Of a DNA stretch of 7,200 nt, positions 1 to 7,053 are shown in pieces. Where the stretch lies: assembly GCA_016776525.1 (NCBI GenBank), contig JADHTD010000135.1, forward strand, positions 1-7,200. The letters run 5' to 3'. Within the stretch, counting starts at the first letter, position 1. Each line of letters opens with the position of its first letter. A program made the translations under genes and the position numbers. This stretch comes from Rhodospirillales bacterium (lineage in GTDB: Bacteria > Pseudomonadota > Alphaproteobacteria > Rhodospirillales > JADHTD01). The notes under the pieces were generated by a model. That model saw only the letters and a list, made by a program, of their open reading frames with translations. It had not been told where the DNA came from and did no database searches.

Positions 1-99
1 TTTTGTATACCTTCGGCTGTTAGGGTTGTCCGAATACGACTCATTTTTATGGCAAATGGCCTTTGTTTGATCTATCTTTCTTTAGAGAAAATGAATATA

Positions 100-118
100 A
101 GGTATAGACAACATACCT
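100..118. promoter_or_regulatory. Inverted repeat upstream of the transporter gene
   Basis: AGGTAT (100-105) and ATACCT (113-118) form a 6-bp inverted repeat with a 7-nt spacer, in the AT-rich leader 37 nt before the transporter start codon. A further ATACCT lies at 7-12. The location suits an operator or a leader hairpin. The arms are short and chance is a real alternative. No convincing -35/-10 pair was found in the first 154 bases, which otherwise show no gene. Confidence 0.25.
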
Positions 119-154
119 AAGACTTATCAAGGCCTTAAGCCACCGAGAAGGTCA

Positions 155-1702
155 ATGCCCGGCGAAAACGTCAGCTCAGACACGCAGCACCATCGTTTCC
201 AGCGCTTGTATTCCCTGCGCCAGCATTTCCACGGGCCCGAATTGCGCCAACGGGCAGTTGTCGTCGGCACCAAGTTGCACCTGGAATATTACTGGGAAAA
301 GAAATGGTTCTTCATCGCCATGGTGATTGGCTATTTCATGCTGCAAATGCCGCTGCCGGAAGGACTGAGCCACGAAGGTCTGGTGGTGTTGACCATGTCG
401 GTGGTGGCGACCATCCTGTTCATTAGCGAACCGGTGCCGTTGCCGACCGTCGCCCTGATGATCGTCGTTGCCCAGGTTCTGTTGCTGGGGCTGGATTCGT
501 CGAAGGTGGCGAAAAGCCTGATGACGGACTCGGTGCTGTTCATCATGGGCTCGCTGATGCTGGCGGTTGCCGTCGTCAAACAGAAACTGGACAAACGCAT
601 CGCTTGGCTGCTGGTGCGTATGACCGGCACCAAGACCTCGCGCATCTGTTTCGGGGTTTCCCTGGTTTCCGGCATTTTGGCGTCGTTTATCGGTGAACAC
701 ACGGTGGCGGCGATGATGCTGCCTGTGGGTATCACCCTGATTACGCTGACCTCGGATAATCCGAAAAAGGTCCGCAATCTGGCTGCCGTCCTGCTGTTTT
801 CCATATCCTACGGCTGTTCCATCGCCGGTATCGGCACCCCGTCCGGCGGCGCCCGCAACGCCATCATGATCGGTTACTGGAAGGAATTCTTCTACGATCC
901 GAGCAACCCGGAAAGTTACATTTTCATCGTCGATTACCTGAAATGGATGCTCTACGCCTATCCGATGTTCCTCATCCAGTTGCCCTTCGTCACCATGATC
1001 CTGCTGTTTACCTTCCGCCCGGAATACCGGGACTTGTCCCGGGCCGTCGTCAAGCTGCGCGCCCAGGTGGAGGCGGAAGGCTCGATGAAAGGTGGCGACT
1101 GGCTGGCCATCCTGCTGTTCTTCCTGGTGCTTATCGGTTGGATTTTCTTTTCCAGTGACATCGGCATGGGCACCGTCGCCATCTTAGGCGCGGCGGCCTT
1201 CCTGGTGGCCGGGCTGGTCCGCTGGGAAGACATTAATTCCGGCGTCAACTGGGGGGTGGTGCTGCTCTATGCGGCGGCCATATCCTTGGGTGTAGAGATG
1301 AAGGAAACGGGAGCCGCCATCTGGGTGGCGGAAAGCTTCCTGTCGTTGCTGGCCCCGTTGGGTGCCAATGAAGGCATCGGTTTATGGGCATCGGTCTCGG
1401 TTTTGACCACCGCCGTCACCAATATGATGTCGAACGGCGCCGCCGTTGCCGTGTTGGGGCCGATTGTCCTGAAAATGGCCGTAGTCGCCCAGGAAAGCCC
1501 GGTCATCATTGGTTTTATCACCTCGATTTCATCGGCTTTCGCCTATCTGACGGTGGTCGGCACGCCCGCCTGCACCATCGTTTACGCGTCTGGTTACCTG
1601 CGAACGACAGATTTTTTGAAAGTGGGCTGGAAAATGGTCATATTCTCGACCATCATAATGCTTGCTGTGGCTTACGTGTATTGGCCGCTCTTGGGGGTAT
1701 AG
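155..1702 (+). CDS. SLC13/DASS-family sodium-coupled anion transporter, variant subgroup
   Basis: This is a 515-residue polytopic inner-membrane protein. About 50 soluble, rather basic N-terminal residues precede a run of hydrophobic segments from about residue 51 to the end. Two inverted-repeat halves of the DASS fold can be recognised. The first carries FIGEHTVAAMMLP (178-190) and GIGTPSGGARN (225-235). The second carries NMMSNGAAVAVLGP (423-436) and VVGTPACTIVYASG (467-480). In the family these SNT and GTP loops bind sodium and the carboxylate or sulfate substrate. Here the first SNT reads EHT and the second SNG, so the substrate cannot be assumed to be a dicarboxylate. The ATG at 155 follows GAGAAGG (145-151) at a short spacing, and the next in-frame ATG is far inside the protein. 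The length is typical of the family. The gene ends 4 nt before the start of the universal stress protein gene, which suggests co-expression. Family assignment is firm; the substrate is unknown. Confidence 0.88.
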   Translation: MPGENVSSDTQHHRFQRLYSLRQHFHGPELRQRAVVVGTKLHLEYYWEKKWFFIAMVIGYFMLQMPLPEGLSHEGLVVLTMSVVATILFISEPVPLPTVALMIVVAQVLLLGLDSSKVAKSLMTDSVLFIMGSLMLAVAVVKQKLDKRIAWLLVRMTGTKTSRICFGVSLVSGILASFIGEHTVAAMMLPVGITLITLTSDNPKKVRNLAAVLLFSISYGCSIAGIGTPSGGARNAIMIGYWKEFFYDPSNPESYIFIVDYLKWMLYAYPMFLIQLPFVTMILLFTFRPEYRDLSRAVVKLRAQVEAEGSMKGGDWLAILLFFLVLIGWIFFSSDIGMGTVAILGAAAFLVAGLVRWEDINSGVNWGVVLLYAAAISLGVEMKETGAAIWVAESFLSLLAPLGANEGIGLWASVSVLTTAVTNMMSNGAAVAVLGPIVLKMAVVAQESPVIIGFITSISSAFAYLTVVGTPACTIVYASGYLRTTDFLKVGWKMVIFSTIIMLAVAYVYWPLLGV

Positions 1703-1706
1703 CCGA

Positions 1707-2672
1707 GTGGAAGAAACGTTAGAGGAAGGCGCTGTCAATCCGCGGGACCACCGGTTCCGCATTCTTGTGTGTGTTGACGGCTCCGACGAATCCTACAAAG
1801 GGCTCCGCTATGCCGCCAAAATCGGGCGTGGCGTCGATGCCGATATCGTCCTCGTCTATGTGCGGCTGATCGACCAGGGACTCCGTTCCGGCGGTCTGCA
1901 AGTGCGCGTGGCCCGTGAGAACATGCTCAAATGGGGTCTCGAACTGCCCGGCATCAAGTACCTGAAGAAGGGCCGGGATATGCTCATCGAATTGGGCAAC
2001 ATGGGCGACGACTGGTCGGAAAAGAGCGTCCACACCGGCGTCGAAGGCGATCCGCTGGGCGACAACAAGATCGAATACACTAACGAGCAGGGCAAGTTGA
2101 TCGTGCTCAAGCTCAAGGTAGCCTCCAATGTGGCCACCGGCATTCTCGAACAATGGGAATTGGGCCATTACGACCTGATCATCCTCGGCGCCGGCGAACG
2201 CCGCCGGGGCATTGGCGCCAAGCTGATGGATTCGGCGGTGGCATCGCGTATCGTCACCAATGCGCCGTGCTCGGTGCTGGTCGCCCGTGACCTGGAAATC
2301 GGCAACGGCCATCTGATCTGCGTTGACGGATCGGAAAAATCCCTGGAAACGGCCCGCCGTGATGCGGCGCTGGCCCAGCGCTGCGAATGTCCGATCTCCA
2401 TTCTGTCGGTGGCCGAAGACGTGGAAAGTGAGCCGGAGTCCACTAAGATCGTTAATGAAGCCAAGGCAGCCATTGAGGAAATGGGCCTTGAAGTGGTGGA
2501 AACCCTGACCAAGGTCGGTAATCCGGTCGACGAAATCATCGAGACCGGACCGGATTATTCTCTGATCGTGCTGTCGGAATCCAGCAAGAAGGGCCTCAAA
2601 GAGATGTTCACCGGCTCGACCACCAGCAAGGTCGTCAACCACGCCTACAATTCGGTGTTGGTGGTCCGGTAA
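1707..2672 (+). CDS. Tandem-domain universal stress protein (UspA superfamily), probable partner of the transporter
   Basis: The gene encodes 321 residues from a GTG start at 1707, chosen because GGGGGT (1693-1698) stands 8 nt upstream and the reading then begins just after the transporter stop. An in-frame ATG at 1662 would overlap the transporter by 41 nt and lacks that site. Two Usp domains are seen. Domain 1 (about 17-194) starts RILVCVDGSDES and ends NAPCSVLVARD. Domain 2 (about 201-321) starts HLICVDGSEKS and ends NSVLVVR. Domain 2 keeps a nucleotide-loop-like stretch, GLKEMFTGST (296-305), whereas domain 1 has MDSAVAS at the matching place. Domain 1 is long: about 90 residues (57-145) with a charged, WGLELPG-containing insert separate its early and late strands. 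Usp proteins are cytoplasmic, often dimeric and often ATP-binding. Usp partners of transporters are known (for example TeaD with the TeaABC TRAP system), so I infer regulation of the adjacent carrier. Confidence 0.87.
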   Translation: MEETLEEGAVNPRDHRFRILVCVDGSDESYKGLRYAAKIGRGVDADIVLVYVRLIDQGLRSGGLQVRVARENMLKWGLELPGIKYLKKGRDMLIELGNMGDDWSEKSVHTGVEGDPLGDNKIEYTNEQGKLIVLKLKVASNVATGILEQWELGHYDLIILGAGERRRGIGAKLMDSAVASRIVTNAPCSVLVARDLEIGNGHLICVDGSEKSLETARRDAALAQRCECPISILSVAEDVESEPESTKIVNEAKAAIEEMGLEVVETLTKVGNPVDEIIETGPDYSLIVLSESSKKGLKEMFTGSTTSKVVNHAYNSVLVVR

Positions 2673-2681
2673 GACCTTAAT

Positions 2682-2735
2682 TATTGACGCAAATACGTCG
2701 TCGCAAACTGTCGTTTGCTCGGGATTTTCTTTGTT
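2682..2735 (+). repeat. Intergenic hairpin repeat, copy 1, at the convergent junction after the Usp gene
   Basis: The unit starts 10 nt after the Usp stop codon. In order it has TATTGACGCAAATACG, then CGTCGTC, a perfect 6-bp hairpin GCAAAC-TGTC-GTTTGC (2703-2718), then TCGGGATTTTCTTTGTT. On the opposite strand it closely matches copy 2 (5654-5692) and more loosely copy 3 (5700-5745). A hairpin followed by a T-rich tail may help end or stabilise the Usp transcript, but the T tract begins 6 nt after the stem, so it is not a classical intrinsic terminator. A REP-like or mobile miniature repeat is the main alternative. Confidence 0.72.
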
Positions 2736-2750
2736 CTCTCACAGGTTAAA

Positions 2751-2767
2751 TTTTGCGCAAGTCAATA
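2751..2767. repeat. Possible degenerate end-fragment of the same repeat, facing copy 1
   Basis: TTTTGCGCAAGTCAATA contains GTCAATA (2761-2767), a perfect inverse match to TATTGAC at the left edge of copy 1 (2682-2688), and a TTGCGCAA palindrome (2753-2760). It resembles the end of copy 3, which reads TATTTAAGTCAA. The junction 2682-2767 may therefore be a pair of inverted units of which the second is decayed. The match is short. Confidence 0.35.
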
Positions 2768-2778
2768 GGGCCAAGCCC

Positions 2779-4323
2779 CTATTCTTTGGTCAGCAGATGC
2801 ACCATCAGGCGGTCGACAGGCGCGTAATCGTCGGTCAGCACCGGTAAGTCCTGGTTAGCCAGCCGTTTATCCAGATCAGCCGCCGGCCAGCGCAACCAGC
2901 GCCGTTCCGGCCCCCGGCGGGACAGCAGGCTGTTGCCGTAGGTCGCCACCTTCGAGGCGATGACGACAAAAGTAACCCGGCCTTTGTTACCGGCTTCCGT
3001 GCTTTCCAGCCAGACCTCGACGGCCGGGAAGTCGATTTTCAGGGTTTTCACCAGGCTCAGCAGGAAACGGGGGTCGGTGCCCTGGTCAACGACGTTGACG
3101 GCATAGAAGCCTTCCTCGGTGAGCCGTCCGGCGACCTTTTCGTGGAATTCCCGGGTGACCAGATGCGGGGGGATGGAGATATCGTGGAAGGCGTCGCCGA
3201 AGACGATATCGAAACGCTGCAAGGGATCGATGGTCTGTAGGGCCATGCGGGCATCCTGGTGCAGGATTTCCAGGTTGTCCGGTTTAGACGCCAGCCACAT
3301 GTGGTCGCGGGCGGCCTTGGTCACCGCCGGGTCCAGTTCGGCGACGACCAGCCAGGCCCCGGCATAGTCTTGGGCCCAGGCCCGCGGCAGCGAATAGCCG
3401 CCGCCGCCGATGAAAAAGGCGTTGGGGGAGAATTCCAGCATGGTGTTCGAAACATTGAAACGCTTCACCATCAGTTCGTCGACAAACTGGATATAGGGGC
3501 TGTACAGGAAGCCGGGGTCGTCCTTGTCGTTGATGCTGTGGACCAGATGATCGAGCGCCATCAACTTGCTGGGGCGGCCGGACTCGGCGCTGAAATCGGC
3601 AATACGAATGCAGAAATAATCGCTTTCCACATCACAGGACGACTGGAAGGCTTTAACCCGGTCTCCCCACAGGCCGAGCAGGCCGCCGCCGCCGACCAGC
3701 AGCAACAGGACCAGCAGCCGCAGGCTGTCGGCGACGGCAAAAGCCAGGGCCAGCAGGCCATAGACGACGGCAACGGCAATCACCGTGCCGGTCGAACCGA
3801 TCCAGGAAATGAACAGATATCCCGCCGCCAGGGTGCCGGCGATGCTGCCCAGGGTGCCCAGCGCATACATGCGGCCGATGACCTGGCCATGGCGGCCGGG
3901 GATATCCTGATCGACGGCGATTTTGGTGAGGATCGGCGAGACGATACCGACGAACAGGCTGGGCAACAGGAACAGCGCCGTTGCCAACAGGATGATGGCG
4001 GGGATGGGGCCGAGGCCGCTGCCCAGCAGCAGGCCGGACAATTCCCGAATCAGAACCAGCACGGCCAGGCTGCTCAGAGCCGCCAACCCCAAGGCAAAGG
4101 CGACCCGGCGGGCGCCGGCGCGGGCACCCACATGGGCCGGGGCCAGCCGGCCGCCGATCCAGTGACCCGCCGACAGCCCGGCCAGGACGACGGCGATCAC
4201 CGCCGTCCAGGTATAGAGCGACATGCCCACATAGGGCGCCAGCAGCCGGCCGGCGACGATCTCGATGATCAGGCCGCAGGCGGAACTGATGAAAATAGCG
4301 ATGCCGTAGGCAATTTGCTGCAT
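2779..4323 (-). CDS. Membrane-anchored spermidine-synthase-like protein (fused MFS-like/spermidine synthase type)
   Basis: This 514-residue protein has two parts. Residues 1-220 hold about seven hydrophobic segments (roughly 5-28, 36-56, 75-95, 105-135, 150-175, 178-200, 202-218). Residues 230-514 form a Rossmann methyltransferase-like domain of the polyamine synthase type. Visible motifs are FFIGGGGYSLPR (303-314), AELDP (328-332), HQDARMAL (355-362), FGDAFHDISIP (375-385) and LTDDYAPVDRL (496-506). Classical spermidine synthases have GGGDGG in the first loop. Here the aspartate position is not kept, so polyamine synthesis is doubtful, although the ELD and DA residues expected near the nucleoside and amine sites remain. 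Proteins of this fused layout are common in bacteria and mostly uncharacterised. The ATG at 4323 begins MQQIAYGIAIFISSACGLII, a typical N-terminus for the family; the ribosome site is weak. It stands alone on its strand, convergent with the Usp gene and divergent from the DsrE-like gene. Confidence 0.85.
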   Translation of the reverse strand: MQQIAYGIAIFISSACGLIIEIVAGRLLAPYVGMSLYTWTAVIAVVLAGLSAGHWIGGRLAPAHVGARAGARRVAFALGLAALSSLAVLVLIRELSGLLLGSGLGPIPAIILLATALFLLPSLFVGIVSPILTKIAVDQDIPGRHGQVIGRMYALGTLGSIAGTLAAGYLFISWIGSTGTVIAVAVVYGLLALAFAVADSLRLLVLLLLVGGGGLLGLWGDRVKAFQSSCDVESDYFCIRIADFSAESGRPSKLMALDHLVHSINDKDDPGFLYSPYIQFVDELMVKRFNVSNTMLEFSPNAFFIGGGGYSLPRAWAQDYAGAWLVVAELDPAVTKAARDHMWLASKPDNLEILHQDARMALQTIDPLQRFDIVFGDAFHDISIPPHLVTREFHEKVAGRLTEEGFYAVNVVDQGTDPRFLLSLVKTLKIDFPAVEVWLESTEAGNKGRVTFVVIASKVATYGNSLLSRRGPERRWLRWPAADLDKRLANQDLPVLTDDYAPVDRLMVHLLTKE

Positions 4324-4343
4324 GGTGGGATGTCCAGCCGGGG

Positions 4344-4391
4344 AGGGTTAACCCTTATCAATTCTAAGTGAGAGTATAAGGGAACTCCTTA
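4344..4391. promoter_or_regulatory. Divergent control region with a perfect 12-bp palindrome and a second inverted repeat
   Basis: The 144-bp gap between the spermidine-synthase-like gene (minus) and the DsrE-like gene (plus) must hold promoters for both. AGGGTTAACCCT (4344-4355) is a perfect palindrome 20 nt upstream of the minus-strand start codon. TAAGG-GAACT-CCTTA (4377-4391) is a 5-bp inverted repeat with a 5-nt spacer. Both could be operators. A weak plus-strand -10 candidate is TAATAT (4437-4442), with no good -35 partner. The function is inferred from position only. Confidence 0.4.
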
Positions 4392-4467
4392 CCAAGAGAT
4401 TACAGACCGCCAACTTTCAGTTATTATAGCTTTTCCTAATATTCTGGTCCGAACGAAGGAATGCACA

Positions 4468-4917
4468 ATGAAAAAGTGGGCGGCAGGGGCGATAATCGGG
4501 ATTGTGGTGTTGTTTTCCAGCGGCACCGGAGGCTTGGCTCAGAATATGGCGAAGCCCCATCCGACCTTTGACGAGCCCCGCAAGGTGTTGCTGTCCGTCA
4601 ATTCCAAGGATCCGGCAATCCTCAACAACATCCTCTACAACACGGTCAACATCCAGAAATACTATACCCAGGATCTGGTGCGGATCGCCGTTGTCGGTTA
4701 CGGCCCGGGCATCCGCATGCTGTTGAAGGACTCGCCGGTGGCGGCGCGGGTGCGCAGCCTCATGCAGTACGATATTGAGTTCGTTGCCTGCGGCAATACG
4801 CTGGATGCGATCGGCAAAAAGGACAGCGATTTGATCGCCGGGGTGAAGCGGGTGCAGGCCGGTTTGCCGGAAGTCATCGAACGCCGCCTTATGGGCTGGA
4901 TCGACCTCAATCCGTAG
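4468..4917 (+). CDS. Secreted DsrE/DsrF-like family protein
   Basis: This is a 149-residue protein with a clear signal peptide: MKKW, a hydrophobic core at about 6-18, and likely cleavage after GLA (residue 24). The mature part reads as a DsrE-like fold: a first strand KVLLSVNSKDP (39-49), a helix with ILNNILYNTVN, a strand LVRIAVVGYGPGIRMLL (70-86), then IEFVACGNTLDAIG (103-116) with the single cysteine C108 at the position of the conserved family cysteine, and an end AGVKRVQAGLPEVIERRLMGW. In cytoplasmic DsrEFH/TusBCD relatives this cysteine carries persulfide sulfur. Exported single-domain relatives have no settled role. The start is supported by GAAGGA (4455-4460), 7 nt before the ATG. 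The gene lies 66 nt before a secreted SoxW-like thioredoxin gene on the same strand, so a joint periplasmic sulfur or thiol role is plausible but inferred. Confidence 0.8.
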   Translation: MKKWAAGAIIGIVVLFSSGTGGLAQNMAKPHPTFDEPRKVLLSVNSKDPAILNNILYNTVNIQKYYTQDLVRIAVVGYGPGIRMLLKDSPVAARVRSLMQYDIEFVACGNTLDAIGKKDSDLIAGVKRVQAGLPEVIERRLMGWIDLNP

Positions 4918-4928
4918 TCCTTAAATAG

Positions 4929-4959
4929 TTAATGTATTACATTAAAAAATAAATATAAT
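4929..4959 (+). promoter_or_regulatory. Candidate promoter with a 17-bp palindromic operator before the SoxW-like gene
   Basis: TTAATGTATTACATTAA (4929-4945) is a perfect inverted repeat of two 8-bp arms around one central base. Eight nt later comes TATAAT (4954-4959), an exact consensus -10 hexamer. It would start transcription near 4966, about 18 nt before the start codon. No good -35 hexamer exists, and the palindrome covers that position, as expected for a site bound by an activator or repressor. The whole gap is very AT-rich, so the TATAAT match alone would be weak evidence. Confidence 0.5.
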
Positions 4960-4983
4960 TATTTGATTTATTGGGAGGAAAAA

Positions 4984-5652
4984 ATGGCTATGAAACTCTT
5001 TAAAGGCTTGGCCCTGGTGCTGGTTGTCGGCCTCATCGGCATCGGCAGCGCCACCGCCAAGGAACAGTTGTTGCCGAAGGTGGAGCCCGGCGAGGACGGC
5101 CTGCATAAACAGGATTGGTTTGTCGAGTCGTTCCTCAACCTGCCGGAAGACCTGGAGGAGGCCGCCGCCGACGGCAAGCGGCTGGTGGTCATCTGGGAAC
5201 AGCGGGGCTGCCCCTATTGCAAGCGCACGCACGAGGTCAATCTGCGCATCCCCCGCGTCGTCAATTACATTAAAAAGCATTTCAACGTCATCCAACTCAA
5301 CCTGTGGGGCGACCGGGAGGTCACTGACTTCGACGGCAAGGTGATAACGGAAAAGGAACTGGCCAACAAATGGGGTATCCGCTTTACGCCGACTACCCAA
5401 TTCTTCCCGGAAAACCTGGAGAAAGTCGCCAAACAGTCGGGGCATAAGGCGGAAGTGGTGCGCATTCCCGGCTATTTCAAGCCGTTCCACTTCTTCTTCC
5501 TGTTCCACTACGCCTTCGAGAACGGCTACGAGAAGGAGCCCAACTTCCAGCGCTGGCTGGGCGGCATCGGCAACGACCTGGACGAGAAGGGCATCAAATA
5601 CGACCTGTGGGGCGACACCCTGCCGGAAAACCTGCCGGAGAAATATCTATAG
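4984..5652 (+). CDS. soxW: Periplasmic SoxW-like thioredoxin-fold protein
   Basis: The protein has 222 residues from the ATG at 4984. That start is chosen for GGGAGG (4973-4978) 5 nt upstream; ATG 4990 is a possible alternative, and an in-frame TTG at 4963 would put the ribosome site inside the gene. The signal peptide has MAMKLFK, a hydrophobic core at 8-21 and likely cleavage after SATA (residue 25). The thioredoxin-like domain starts near residue 64 with KRLVVIWEQRGCPYCKRTH. The redox motif CPYC is at 76-79, and FTPTTQF (134-140) supplies the cis-proline loop. A tail after about 183, EKEPNFQRWL onward, lies outside the core fold. In Sox-type sulfur oxidisers SoxW is a periplasmic thioredoxin reduced by the CcdA-like membrane protein SoxV, and a CcdA-like gene ends at 7054 here. 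Core Sox genes are not in view, so another periplasmic thioredoxin-like role remains possible. Confidence 0.78.
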   Translation: MAMKLFKGLALVLVVGLIGIGSATAKEQLLPKVEPGEDGLHKQDWFVESFLNLPEDLEEAAADGKRLVVIWEQRGCPYCKRTHEVNLRIPRVVNYIKKHFNVIQLNLWGDREVTDFDGKVITEKELANKWGIRFTPTTQFFPENLEKVAKQSGHKAEVVRIPGYFKPFHFFFLFHYAFENGYEKEPNFQRWLGGIGNDLDEKGIKYDLWGDTLPENLPEKYL

Positions 5653-5653
5653 C

Positions 5654-5692
5654 AAATCCCGAGCAAACGAAGTTTGCGACGACGTATTTGCG
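5654..5692 (-). repeat. Intergenic hairpin repeat, copy 2, at the convergent junction after the SoxW-like gene
   Basis: The unit begins 2 nt after the SoxW-like stop codon. On the plus strand it reads AAATCCCGA, a perfect 6-bp hairpin GCAAAC-GAA-GTTTGC (5663-5677), then GACGACGTATTTGCG. It matches the reverse complement of copy 1 almost base for base across about 39 nt, differing mainly in the hairpin loop (GAA against GACA). It is oriented so that its T-rich end lies downstream for minus-strand transcripts coming from the maturase gene. Confidence 0.72.
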
Positions 5693-5699
5693 ATAAACA

Positions 5700-5741
5700 A
5701 ACAAGAAAATCCCGAAGGTCGTGTGCGACAACGTATTTAAG

Positions 5742-5745
<4 letters not shown>
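5700..5745 (-). repeat. Intergenic hairpin repeat, copy 3 (diverged), overlapping the maturase stop codon
   Basis: On the plus strand this reads AACAAGAAAATCCCGA, a short hairpin GTCG-TGTG-CGAC (5718-5729), then AACGTATTTAAGTCAA. Flanks and order match copies 1 and 2, but the stem has changed in sequence while still pairing over 4 bp. It lies in the same orientation as copy 2, about 7 nt from it, and includes the maturase stop codon at 5742-5744. Read on the minus strand it gives a hairpin and then GGGATTTTCTTGTTTG directly after the maturase gene. Confidence 0.55.
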
Positions 5746-6986
<1,241 letters not shown>

Positions 6987-6990
6987 GGAA

Positions 6991-7038
6991 GGGTCCGGTC
7001 AAAAGGTTTCCATTGTCCGTGAAAGGTATCCCGGACCC
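6991..7038 (-). other. Intercistronic inverted repeat next to the maturase start codon
   Basis: GGGTCCGG (6991-6998) and CCGGACCC (7031-7038) are perfect 8-bp GC-rich arms around a 32-nt loop, filling most of the gap between the CcdA-like stop and the maturase ATG. In the minus-strand RNA the stem would end 4 nt before the start codon. A terminator is unlikely because no T run follows. An RNA processing, stability or translation-control structure is possible. Confidence 0.5.
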
Positions 7039-7053
7039 CTGTTGATTGAAAGC

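Noticed and set aside
67..101. Promoter TTGATC (67-72) with TATAAG (96-101)
   Set aside because: The 23-nt spacing is too long for a sigma-70 promoter.
1662..1706. ATG at 1662 as the Usp start
   Set aside because: It would overlap the transporter by 41 nt and add residues MLWLTCIGRSWGYSR unlike a Usp N-terminus; GTG 1707 has a good ribosome site.
1719..2642. A 307-codon open frame on the minus strand
   Set aside because: It is antisense to the universal stress protein gene, whose two Usp domains are clear; the minus-strand product is rich in His, Gln and Asp and shows no family features.
2703..2732. Classical intrinsic terminator after the Usp gene
   Set aside because: The stem is only 6 bp and AT-containing, and the T-rich tract starts 6 nt after it and is interrupted. 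It was kept as a repeat with a possible 3'-end role instead.
3259..4371. A 370-codon open frame on the plus strand, rich in Gln, Gly, Asp and Ala
   Set aside because: It lies wholly antisense to the spermidine-synthase-like gene over its coding length, has low-complexity composition typical of the reverse strand of GC-rich membrane-protein DNA, and has no recognisable domain.
4963..4983. TTG at 4963 as the SoxW-like start
   Set aside because: The ribosome site GGGAGG at 4973-4978 would lie within the coding region, and MIYWEEK would precede a normal signal peptide.
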